Made by a program: the position numbers and the translations under genes
Origin: JBBRFH01 sp038224615
GTDB lineage: Bacteria; Planctomycetota; Phycisphaerae; Tepidisphaerales; Tepidisphaeraceae
Length of the DNA: 6,731 bases
NCBI GenBank assembly: GCA_038224615.1
Contig: JBBRFH010000193.1
Span: 1 to 6,731 of the forward strand
Reading direction: 5' to 3'
Shown here: piece by piece, positions 1 to 5,207 of the stretch
How positions within the stretch are numbered: position 1 is the stretch's first letter
How the letters are laid out: the number at the start of each line of letters is the position of its first letter
The notes under the pieces: model-generated
The model's input: only the letters and a program-made list of their open reading frames with translations
Told to the model about the DNA's origin: nothing
Database searches by the model: none

Positions 1-120
1 TTCTCAATACAGCCGCGCAGCATGGCAGTACTCGCTGACCGTCGCCAAGCATCCGGCGGGCGGTGAGGTGGCGGGATGTCGTCGCGGTCTGCGGACTCCA
101 TCCGCCAGCCGTATGCCGAG

Positions 121-165
121 TTGATCCCTTCGACTTCGCTCCGGGCAGGCTCTGCGGGGGATCAA
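121..165. repeat. Hairpin-forming intergenic repeat-like sequence
   Basis: TTGATCCC at 121-128 is perfectly complementary to GGGATCAA at 158-165, enclosing a 29-base loop that holds CTTCGACTTCGCTC and GGGCAGGC. From memory, short palindromes with a CCTTCGAC...GGGCAGGCT core occur as dispersed intergenic repeats in several bacterial phyla; that link is not tested here. A second GATC-containing arm (CTTGATC at 178-184) could pair with GATCAAG at 160-166 as an alternative fold. There is no T-run after the stem, so a classical terminator is unlikely. Bases 1-120 show nothing I can support. Confidence 0.45.
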
Positions 166-214
166 GACGGTGGCCAGCTTGATCTAAGTTGGCGCTCGCC
201 GGCGACGCGGATTG

Positions 215-451
215 TTAGGCGCCTCGGATCGTAGTGGGATCGTTCGTTGAAGTGGCGGACGGATATGGTTCGGAAAACAGGTCTTCGGAGAGCGTGGTCT
301 GGGCGTCCATGTCAGGCGAGAGCAATGACACGTCCTGCGGATTGCGGACGGTCACGAACTTCTTGATGGTCGAGACGTAGACAGCGGACGCCGGGTGCCA
401 CAGGTCGGATGTACGCATCAGACCTGCGCGAAGCGCCGGTCGATCGAACAC
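215..451 (-). CDS. Small hypothetical protein (doubtful)
   Basis: This 78-residue minus-strand ORF begins with GTG at 451, preceded by GGAG at a four-base spacing. A second possible start is ATG at 418. No domain is recognised. The central part (SAVYVSTIKKFVTVRNPQDV, then a DMDAQTTLSEDL stretch) has a mostly G/C third codon position, like real genes in this window, and shows no signal peptide or membrane segment. The N-terminal region lies within the inverted repeat at 392-485, which weakens the case for an intact gene. Its stop codon is embedded in GCCTAAC, which resembles the outer half-site of an integron attC. It could be a remnant of a larger gene or chance. Confidence 0.28.
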   Translation of the reverse strand: MFDRPALRAGLMRTSDLWHPASAVYVSTIKKFVTVRNPQDVSLLSPDMDAQTTLSEDLFSEPYPSATSTNDPTTIRGA

Positions 452-485
452 AGGTCTCCGGAGTACCGGCGACCTGTGGCACCCG
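392..485. repeat. Long imperfect inverted repeat (94-nt hairpin)
   Basis: CGGGTGCCACAGGTCG at 392-407 is the exact reverse complement of 470-485. After three mismatches the pairing resumes with GTAC at 411-414 against 463-466, and an inner stem AGACCTG at 420-426 pairs with CAGGTCT at 451-457. The whole forms a three-segment extended hairpin with a 24-base terminal loop. It lies about 100 bases upstream of the antitoxin start. Candidate explanations are a small structured RNA, a mobile-element end, or a local inverted duplication; nothing in the sequence decides between them. Confidence 0.7.
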
Positions 486-570
486 TGGACGCGTGGTTTT
501 AGAACGGCATGGGGTCACATGGGCCGTTCGCGTCGTCGATGCCAGCATACCGGCGGGGTGGCGATTCTGG

Positions 571-576
571 TACACT
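571..576 (+). promoter_or_regulatory. Possible extended -10 promoter of the DUF433 antitoxin
   Basis: TGGTACACT at 568-576 looks like an extended -10 element (TGN upstream of TACACT). A convincing -35 is not visible. Transcription starting about seven bases after it would begin at or next to the ATG at 583, giving a leaderless message. This agrees with the absence of a Shine-Dalgarno sequence in front of that ATG, but it is only a pattern match. Confidence 0.25.
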
Positions 577-582
577 GTGAGC

Positions 583-816
583 ATGGACGCCTTACTCTCC
601 CGCATCACGATTGACCCGGGCATCTGTCACGGCAAGCCGACCGTGCGCGGCCTCCGGTATCCGGTCGAAACGCTGCTGGAGCTGCTGAGTTCCGGTATGA
701 CGTTCGATGAAATCCTGGCTGACTACGAAGACCTCAACCGGGATGACTTGCTGGCCGTCCTCGCATTCGCGGCGCGGCTCGCCCGCACCCGTCGGCTCCA
801 ACCGGTGTCGCCGTGA
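583..816 (+). CDS. DUF433 family antitoxin (VapB45-like)
   Basis: This 77-residue protein is close to the usual size of DUF433 proteins. It shows the family signature: ITIDPGICHGKPTVRGLRYP (residues 8-27), then an amphipathic helix with LLELLSSGMTFDEILADY (31-48), and EDLNRDDLLAVLAFAARLA (49-67), a winged-helix-like DNA-binding fold in the family. DUF433 proteins serve as antitoxins to DUF5615 PIN-like toxins and probably repress their own promoter. The frame is open upstream to 409, but conservation begins at the ATG at 583, so that start is preferred over a 135-residue version. Its stop overlaps the GTG of the toxin reading frame (813), the tight coupling expected of a toxin-antitoxin pair. 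The gene is intact although the partner is frameshifted. Confidence 0.85.
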   Translation: MDALLSRITIDPGICHGKPTVRGLRYPVETLLELLSSGMTFDEILADYEDLNRDDLLAVLAFAARLARTRRLQPVSP

Positions 817-1168
817 GGTTCGTGGTGGACGCGCAGATGCCCCCGGCGAATGGTGCGCTGGTTGGCCGCTGCCGGATGTGACGCCGTGCATACCCTCGAC
901 CTGCCCGCCGGGAATCGAACGACGGATGCGGAGATATGCGAGTTTGCCGAGCGAGAGAAGCGGGTGGTGGTCACGAAGGACGCGGACTTCGTCGATTCGC
1001 AATACCCTCCACGGCCGGCCCGCAAAGCTCCTGCTGATCTCTACGGGGAACTTCAGCAATTCAGAGTTGGAGGCGTTGATGCTGCCTCTCATCCCGTCGA
1101 TCGCTCGCGAGTTCCACACATACGCTTTCCTGGAACTCGGCTGGTCGGGGCTTGTCGTCCGCGCGTAG
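813..1168 (+). pseudogene. DUF5615 PIN-like toxin, frameshifted twice
   Basis: Joined across three frames the product is a full DUF5615 protein of about 117 residues, a predicted Mg-dependent RNase of the PIN-like class. Frame one starts with GTG at 813 (VRFVVDAQMPPA, with the first acidic site Asp). Around 848-850 one extra base moves the reading to the frame of 850: VRWLAAAGCDAVHTLDLPAG, then EICEFAEREKRVVVTKDADF, with the second acidic cluster. Between about 997 and 1010 a second +1 shift moves it to the frame ending at 1168: LHGRPAKLLLISTGNFSNSE through GWSGLVVRA. Every family block is present and in order, so damage is limited to two single-base changes. Either the toxin is a recent pseudogene or these are base-calling errors. 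No Shine-Dalgarno is needed if it is coupled to the antitoxin. Confidence 0.8.
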
Positions 1169-1202
1169 GGATAAGGTTGAACCATTGGCCCGTCATTTCC
1201 GA

Positions 1203-1238
1203 CGGCGGTCCGGCCGCCGAATAACGTTGGTCCGTTAT
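1203..1238. repeat. Two adjacent short hairpins
   Basis: GGCGG (1204-1208) pairs with CCGCC (1214-1218) around a five-base loop, and ATAACG (1221-1226) pairs with CGTTAT (1233-1238) around TTGGTC. The second hairpin would bury the ATG at 1237. They lie 35-70 bases after the toxin stop and may act as a weak transcription end for the toxin-antitoxin unit, although no T-run follows. Confidence 0.4.
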
Positions 1239-1580
1239 GGCCACTGCGTTCCGCACTTTCCTCATGCTGTTGGCGTTGCTGCTGCTCGGCTGCGATAGCG
1301 TCGCGGGCGGAGGCGGCATTGTGAACGTACCACCTGACGCGATCGCATACTGGGCGGGGTGCGTCAAGAGATCGTTAAGAGGTCGCTCATCGGGCAAGGG
1401 CAAGGTATGCTGCGCGGTTGGCGCGAGCAAGCAAGCGTTAGGGCGACGCCGGCGGGTTCGTCCAGTCAATCGAATCTCGCGCGGATCGGGTGCACCGGTT
1501 GGGTACGCCGAGCCGTGCGATCAACGGTCGAGAGGCACGGCTTGGAGTACCAGACCGTGGCAGTCACGACAACACGGTAA
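1237..1580 (+). pseudogene. Lipoprotein-like gene remnant
   Basis: From the ATG at 1237 the translation MATAFRTFLMLLALLLLGCD is a good lipoprotein signal peptide with lipobox LLGC (Cys19), followed by SVAGGGGIVNVPPDAIAYWAG. After this the frame turns into an Arg/Ser/Gly-rich, non-protein-like stretch that stays open into the EEP gene. In the frame reached by adding one base at the G-run 1356-1359 the reading becomes VRQEIVKRSLIGQGQGMLRG and ends at TAA 1578-1580. This suggests a short lipoprotein gene damaged by a one-base loss, but the downstream half is not recognisable and no Shine-Dalgarno precedes 1237. It could equally be a chance hydrophobic ORF. No family is assigned. Confidence 0.3.
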
Positions 1581-1590
1581 AGGAACGGGA

Positions 1591-2595
1591 ATGCGGAAGC
1601 TGTTTTCATTTTTTGCGGGTTTGCTGATCGTCGCCGCCGCCGCCGTCACGCAGGCGGAGGAAATTCGCATCGGCACGTACAACGTCGAGCACTGGGCGGA
1701 CAAGTTCGACACCCGCAAGCTCGCCGACTGGGCCAAGACCCAGCCGAAGAGCGATGAGCTGTCGGGGATGGTCAAGACCGAGCGCAACCAGGACGACAAG
1801 GACAACTGGATGGTGGCCTCGACGATCCAGAGCGCCGAGTTCAACCCGGACATCCTTTTGTTCCAGGAAGGGTGCGACCATGCCGACCTCGAATACTTCA
1901 ACAAGAAGTGGCTCAAAGGCGAGTACGAGACGCTGATCGTCTTCCCCTCCAACTCGGGGCGCGACCAGAACGTGGGAATGATCATCAAGCCCGGCTTCAA
2001 AGTCATCGAGAAGCGCGACCAGTATTATCTGGAGAAGGACAGCGTCTCCAAAGACTTCCTCAAGGCTGAGTACGATTCGCCGGCGACGAAGGAGAACCGG
2101 CTGTTCGCGCGCGGGCCGGCGTTTGTGCTCATCCAGTCGCCTTCGGGGTACAAATTCTGGGTCGGCACGAATCACGAAAAGAGCAAATCGGGCAACAACG
2201 TCGACGTCACCAAGTGGCGCAACCGCGAGGCGACCCGCATCCACGAGATCATCAAGGAAGTCGAAAAGATCGGCCCGGCGGACGTGGTGTTCGGCGGGGA
2301 CATGAATGACGAGATCGGCCTCCAGGAATTCGAGCAGGAAGCCGGCGGCGATTCGATTTCGATGATCGTCGGCAAGCCCGAGGACGGCATCGTCTGCGCC
2401 ACCAAGCCGTTGGCCGACAAAGGCGATATCTCCTTCGGCGGGTACTTCAATGACCGCTACCGCAGCTTCATCGATCACCTGTTCGTCACCCAATCGCTCA
2501 AGGCTCGCGTCGCCGGCGTCAGCGTCATCCGCAGCGGCGTCGCGCCGGGCGCAAGCGACCACTACCCGGTGCTGATTCGCATCAACACTCCCTAA
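1591..2595 (+). CDS. Secreted endonuclease/exonuclease/phosphatase family protein
   Basis: The 334-residue product carries a Sec signal peptide (MRKLFSFF, then a hydrophobic core to about residue 20) with likely cleavage after VTQA (Ala22), so it acts outside the cytoplasm. The mature part is an EEP fold, the DNase I/exonuclease III/sphingomyelinase class, with its metal-dependent catalytic blocks in order: TYNVEHW (Asn31), ILLFQEG (Glu93), VGTNHEKSKS (Asn194-His195), GGDMND (Asp237, Asn239), FIDHLFVT (Asp295-His296) and GASDHYPV (Asp323-His324). All key residues are present, so it should hydrolyse a phosphodiester or phosphomonoester; the substrate cannot be read from sequence. The frame is open back to 1237, but the signal peptide and AAAGGA at 1579-1584, six bases before the ATG, fix the start at 1591. 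It stands alone between a gene remnant and a palindromic spacer. Confidence 0.88.
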   Translation: MRKLFSFFAGLLIVAAAAVTQAEEIRIGTYNVEHWADKFDTRKLADWAKTQPKSDELSGMVKTERNQDDKDNWMVASTIQSAEFNPDILLFQEGCDHADLEYFNKKWLKGEYETLIVFPSNSGRDQNVGMIIKPGFKVIEKRDQYYLEKDSVSKDFLKAEYDSPATKENRLFARGPAFVLIQSPSGYKFWVGTNHEKSKSGNNVDVTKWRNREATRIHEIIKEVEKIGPADVVFGGDMNDEIGLQEFEQEAGGDSISMIVGKPEDGIVCATKPLADKGDISFGGYFNDRYRSFIDHLFVTQSLKARVAGVSVIRSGVAPGASDHYPVLIRINTP

Positions 2596-2599
2596 ATAC

Positions 2600-2886
2600 A
2601 ATGACGAGTGACGATTGCCGAATGACGATCGAGCCCGATTGAATGCCCTTCGGCACACTCCGAAGACGATCCACGAATCTTCACGAATCGGCACGAATAA
2701 AGCCAAGAGGATGAAGAGGATTGATTTGTTGCTTCATTCGTGTGAATTCGTGCAGATTCGTGGATCGTATTTCGTATTGGTCGCAATGCTGTCGTTGCGT
2801 TGGAAGCAGTTGTTCGGGGGGGCCTCGATTGACAGACGGGCTCGGTTGCCGGCCTAATCGTCATTCGGCAATCGTCATTCGTCATT
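2600..2886. repeat. Nested inverted-repeat element (ATGACGA outer, CACGAAT inner)
   Basis: Bases 2600-2629 pair with 2857-2886 in 29 of 30 positions; these outer arms are built from ATGACGA-like units. Inside, 2667-2703 pairs with 2731-2767 in 32 of 37 positions; these arms hold three CACGAAT units spaced 11-12 bases apart, closing on a 27-base loop. CGAGCCCG (2630-2637) also pairs with CGGGCTCG (2838-2845), with about 12 unpaired bases on the right side. The element starts four bases after the EEP stop codon and ends 12 bases before the permease ATG, so it fills the spacer. It has no believable coding content. It may act as a bidirectional transcript end or be a non-autonomous repeat; arrays of such units recur in planctomycete intergenic DNA as I recall. 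Confidence 0.85.
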
Positions 2887-2898
2887 TAGAATTTCGCT

Positions 2899-3693
2899 AT
2901 GGTCTTCACTGCATCATTTGTCCTCGCCCAGCGTGAGCTGATTCGTTTCGTTCGCCAGCGCAACCGCGTGATCGGCGCGCTGGCGACGCCGATCGTTTTC
3001 TGGCTCCTGATCGGCAGCGGCATGGGTCGCAGTTTCGCCGGGCCGGGCGCGGCGACGGGCGAGGGGTATCTCAGCTACTTCTTCCCCGGCACGATCCTGA
3101 TGATCCTGCTGTTCACCGCGATCTTCTCGACGATCTCCGTCATCGAGGACCGCCGCGAAGGATTCCTGCAGGGCGTGCTGGTGGCGCCGGTCGGCCGGGT
3201 CGCGATCGTGATGGGCAAGGTGCTCGGCGGCGCGGTGCTGGCGACGGGGCAGGCAATGCTCTTCCTGCTGCTCGGCTGGCTGACCGGCGTGGCGCAGTTC
3301 TCGCCGCTGGGGCTGATCGAACTCATCGGCATCATGTTCATCACGTCGATCGGTCTGACGGCGCTGGGCCTGTGCATCGCCTGGCCGCTGTCATCGACGC
3401 ACGCGTTTCATGCGCTGATGAACATCTTCCTGATGCCGATGTGGATTCTGTCGGGCGCGCTGTTTCCGATCCGCGACGATACGCCGCGGATTTTGCAGTT
3501 CGTGATGCTGGCAAACCCGCTAAGCTTTGCCCTCGCGTCGATCCGCAACGTATTGTGGGCGAAGGATGTCGGTCGGTCGGCGCACGTGATGTCGATGTCG
3601 ATGAGCGTCAGCGTGACGCTCGTGGCAGCGATCGCAATGGTGCTGGTGACGCTCCTTGTCGCCCAGCGCCGCTCGGCGGCCGACGCGGTGTAA
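2899..3693 (+). CDS. ABC-2 type transporter permease
   Basis: This 264-residue integral membrane protein has the six-helix pattern of ABC-2 permeases: hydrophobic segments near residues 24-42, 58-82, 101-130, 136-164, 171-190 and 231-255. An N-terminal cytoplasmic amphipathic part (AQRELIRFVRQRNRVIGALA) precedes helix one, the first intracellular loop has EDRREGFLQGVLVAPVGR (83-100) typical of the coupling region, and NPLSFALASIR (206-216) matches the conserved block before the last helix. It needs a separate ATP-binding subunit, and none lies in this window, which is unusual because the ATPase normally sits directly upstream. The substrate is unknown. Three bases separate its stop from the SCO gene, so the two are co-transcribed; with DUF420 this suggests a part in oxidase or copper-centre maturation. 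The ATG at 2899 has no strong Shine-Dalgarno. Confidence 0.88.
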   Translation: MVFTASFVLAQRELIRFVRQRNRVIGALATPIVFWLLIGSGMGRSFAGPGAATGEGYLSYFFPGTILMILLFTAIFSTISVIEDRREGFLQGVLVAPVGRVAIVMGKVLGGAVLATGQAMLFLLLGWLTGVAQFSPLGLIELIGIMFITSIGLTALGLCIAWPLSSTHAFHALMNIFLMPMWILSGALFPIRDDTPRILQFVMLANPLSFALASIRNVLWAKDVGRSAHVMSMSMSVSVTLVAAIAMVLVTLLVAQRRSAADAV

Positions 3694-3696
3694 CTC

Positions 3697-4272
3697 ATGA
3701 AACGCTTTCTAATTCCGATCGTCGCTTGCGCGTTCACCCTCATCGCCGGCTGTTCTCCCCCCGCCGAGGAGCGAGCCGACGCGCAGTTCACCGTCGCGCC
3801 GTTCACGCTCACCAACCAGGACAATCAGCCCTTCGGCACCGAGCAGCTCAAGGGCAAGACCTGGATCGCCTGCCTCTTTTTCTCCGAGTGCTCGGGCCCG
3901 TGCCCGATGATGACGGCGCGGCTGCGCGACATCCAAAAGGCAGTCGATGACCCGAATGTCATCCTCGTCTCCGTCTCGTGTGATCCCGCTAAGGACACGC
4001 CCGACACGCTCAAGCAGTACGCGAAGAAAGCCGGTGCCAAGGACGGCCGCTGGTACTTCCTCACCGGCACGCCCGAGCAGGTGAAGCAGGTTGCCAACGA
4101 CCGCCTCAAACTTGGCTTCGATCCCGCCACCCCGACGCAGCCGATCATGCACGCCACCAAGTTCCTGCTTATCGACGGTTCTGCCGGCGTGCGGGGGATT
4201 TACGACACCGAAGACGACGCGTCGATGACGAAACTGAAGGCCGACGCGAAAAAGCTCGCGCACAGCAAATAG
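3697..4272 (+). CDS. SCO1/SenC family copper chaperone lipoprotein
   Basis: This 191-residue protein begins with a lipoprotein signal (MKRFLIPIVACAFTLIAGCS; lipobox LIAGC, lipidated Cys19), which anchors it to a membrane facing the periplasm. A thioredoxin-fold SCO domain follows: FTLTNQDNQPFGTEQLKGK (36-54), the copper-binding pair in SECSGPCP (Cys65 and Cys69, CxxxCP), the block DPAKDTPDTLKQYAKK (96-111), and the distal ligand His152 in IMHATKFLLIDG. All three copper ligands of the family are present. SCO proteins deliver or reduce for the CuA site of cytochrome c oxidase subunit II. An additional Cys95 stands where the family usually has Val in the SVDP block. The gene lies between the ABC-2 permease (three-base gap) and the DUF420 gene (31-base gap), consistent with an oxidase-assembly operon. 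Confidence 0.93.
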   Translation: MKRFLIPIVACAFTLIAGCSPPAEERADAQFTVAPFTLTNQDNQPFGTEQLKGKTWIACLFFSECSGPCPMMTARLRDIQKAVDDPNVILVSVSCDPAKDTPDTLKQYAKKAGAKDGRWYFLTGTPEQVKQVANDRLKLGFDPATPTQPIMHATKFLLIDGSAGVRGIYDTEDDASMTKLKADAKKLAHSK

Positions 4273-4303
4273 TCGGCGTCATCCGATAAGGATTCAGCGA
4301 AGC

Positions 4304-4774
4304 ATGCACGGAAAAGAATTTTTTGCCGCCATCAATTCCAGCCTGAACGGCTTCAGCGCCATTCTGCTGGTCGTCGCCTATCTCTTCGTCCGCCGGGGTA
4401 TGTGGCGGGCGCACGGGACGACGATGGTGCTCGCTTTGCTCAGCAGTGCGGCGTTCCTGGGCAGCTATCTCTACAGCAAGTGGGCGTTCGGCGAGGTCTC
4501 CACGGGCATGCCGGCGGGCTGGTTTCGCACATTTTATTTAATTGTCCTCTTCCCTCATGTGCTGCTGGCGATCGTCATGCTCCCGATGATCGGGATGTCG
4601 GTTTACTTCGCGTATAAACGCGCGTGGGACCGTCACAGGCGGATTGCGTTCCCCACCTGGTGCATCTGGTTATACGTTTCGGTGACCGGCGTGCTGATCT
4701 ATTTCATCCTTTACCAGTGGTATCCGGCGCTGTATCCGGACGCTTTCCATGGTTCGCCCCTTTTCTCGGGGTGA
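4304..4774 (+). CDS. DUF420 membrane protein (CtaM-like oxidase assembly factor)
   Basis: This 156-residue protein has four predicted membrane helices, near residues 15-30, 38-58, 74-104 (long, perhaps with a turn) and 117-138. Conserved His residues sit at family positions: RAHGTTM (His37), FPHVLLAIVMLP (His85) and WDRHRRIAFPTW (His111), followed by LYVSVTGVLIYFILYQWY. DUF420 includes CtaM of Firmicutes, needed for heme-copper oxidase maturation; the biochemical role is unsettled. Its place directly after a SCO gene is a recurrent arrangement and supports an oxidase-assembly role here. AAGGA at 4288-4292, eleven bases before the ATG, is an acceptable ribosome site. There is one possible second start in the sequence (Met33), but conservation includes the first helix, so 4304 is kept. 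Confidence 0.87.
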   Translation: MHGKEFFAAINSSLNGFSAILLVVAYLFVRRGMWRAHGTTMVLALLSSAAFLGSYLYSKWAFGEVSTGMPAGWFRTFYLIVLFPHVLLAIVMLPMIGMSVYFAYKRAWDRHRRIAFPTWCIWLYVSVTGVLIYFILYQWYPALYPDAFHGSPLFSG

Positions 4775-4810
4775 CGGGCATGCTTTAATCAGGGGCGAGC
4801 AATAACCCTC

Positions 4811-4816
4811 AGGAGG
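4811..4816 (+). promoter_or_regulatory. Ribosome binding site that defines an AUC start of rsfS
   Basis: AGGAGG is a perfect Shine-Dalgarno core, the strongest in the window. It stands six bases before an in-frame ATC at 4823-4825. No ATG, GTG or TTG exists in this frame between the preceding stop (4772-4774) and codon ATG 5009, which is inside the conserved domain. Confidence 0.75.
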
Positions 4817-4822
4817 CACGCG

Positions 4823-5203
4823 ATCGCCACGGCAACGAAACTGAAGTCCACGACCAATGTCCGTCCCCCGGACCCGCGCGCGTTCGCCATCGAGGCCGCC
4901 GTCCTGGCGGCCAATACACGGTGTGCCAACGTCGTCGTCCTCGACGTCCGCGGGCTGTCGCCGGTCACTGAGTACTACGTCATCGGCACCGGGACCTCCG
5001 CACGGCAGATGAAGGGCGTCGCCGACGAGATCGAGGAGATCGGCCAGGCCAAGGACAACCGCGTCCTCAGTCGTTCGATCGACGACCACTGGATCCTGCT
5101 CGATTTTGTCGACGTCGTCGTGAACATCTTCGAGCCCGAATCGCGGCAGTTCTACGACCTCGAATCGCTCTGGGGCGACGCCAAGCGCGTGGATTGGAAA
5201 TAG
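4823..5203 (+). CDS. rsfS: Ribosomal silencing factor RsfS, probable AUC start
   Basis: Read from ATC at 4823 the protein is 126 residues, close to the usual 105-125. RsfS binds ribosomal protein L14 (uL14) and blocks subunit joining, lowering translation when nutrients run out. Family blocks are in order: FAIEAAVLAANTRCANVVVL, DVRGLSPVTEYYVIGTGTSA with RQMKGVADEIEEIG, then DDHWILLDFVDVVVNIFEPE and RQFYDLESLWGDAKRVDW at the C-terminus. Using the first in-frame ATG (5009, residue 63) would remove half the conserved fold, including the VIGTGTS core, so the true start must be upstream. The only candidates there are ATC at 4823, six bases after AGGAGG, and CTG at 4841, badly spaced. VVVN replaces the commoner VVVH. 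The stop is four bases before pssA. Confidence 0.88.
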   Translation: MATATKLKSTTNVRPPDPRAFAIEAAVLAANTRCANVVVLDVRGLSPVTEYYVIGTGTSARQMKGVADEIEEIGQAKDNRVLSRSIDDHWILLDFVDVVVNIFEPESRQFYDLESLWGDAKRVDWK

Positions 5204-5207
5204 CCTC

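Noticed and set aside
409..582. N-terminal extension of the DUF433 protein from ATG 409
   Set aside because: DUF433 homology and normal length begin at 583, and the extension reads through the inverted repeat.
1606..2706. 366-residue open frame on the minus strand
   Set aside because: It lies antisense to the EEP gene, is built of Val/Leu/Arg/Asp-rich shadow sequence and has no recognisable domain; the plus strand holds all EEP catalytic motifs.
2667..2767. CRISPR array from the repeated CACGAAT units
   Set aside because: Units are seven bases with 4-5 base gaps, arranged as a palindrome, with no 28-37 base repeats or unique spacers.
2592..2885. Small ORFs within the spacer
   Set aside because: They are translations of the repeat units (for example TNDDCRMT, HESARIHTNEA) and not independent genes.
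4784..4810. Rho-independent terminator or promoter between DUF420 and rsfS
   Set aside because: AGGG/CCCT pairing is only about four bases with no T-run, and TTTAAT has no partner -35; co-transcription is more likely.
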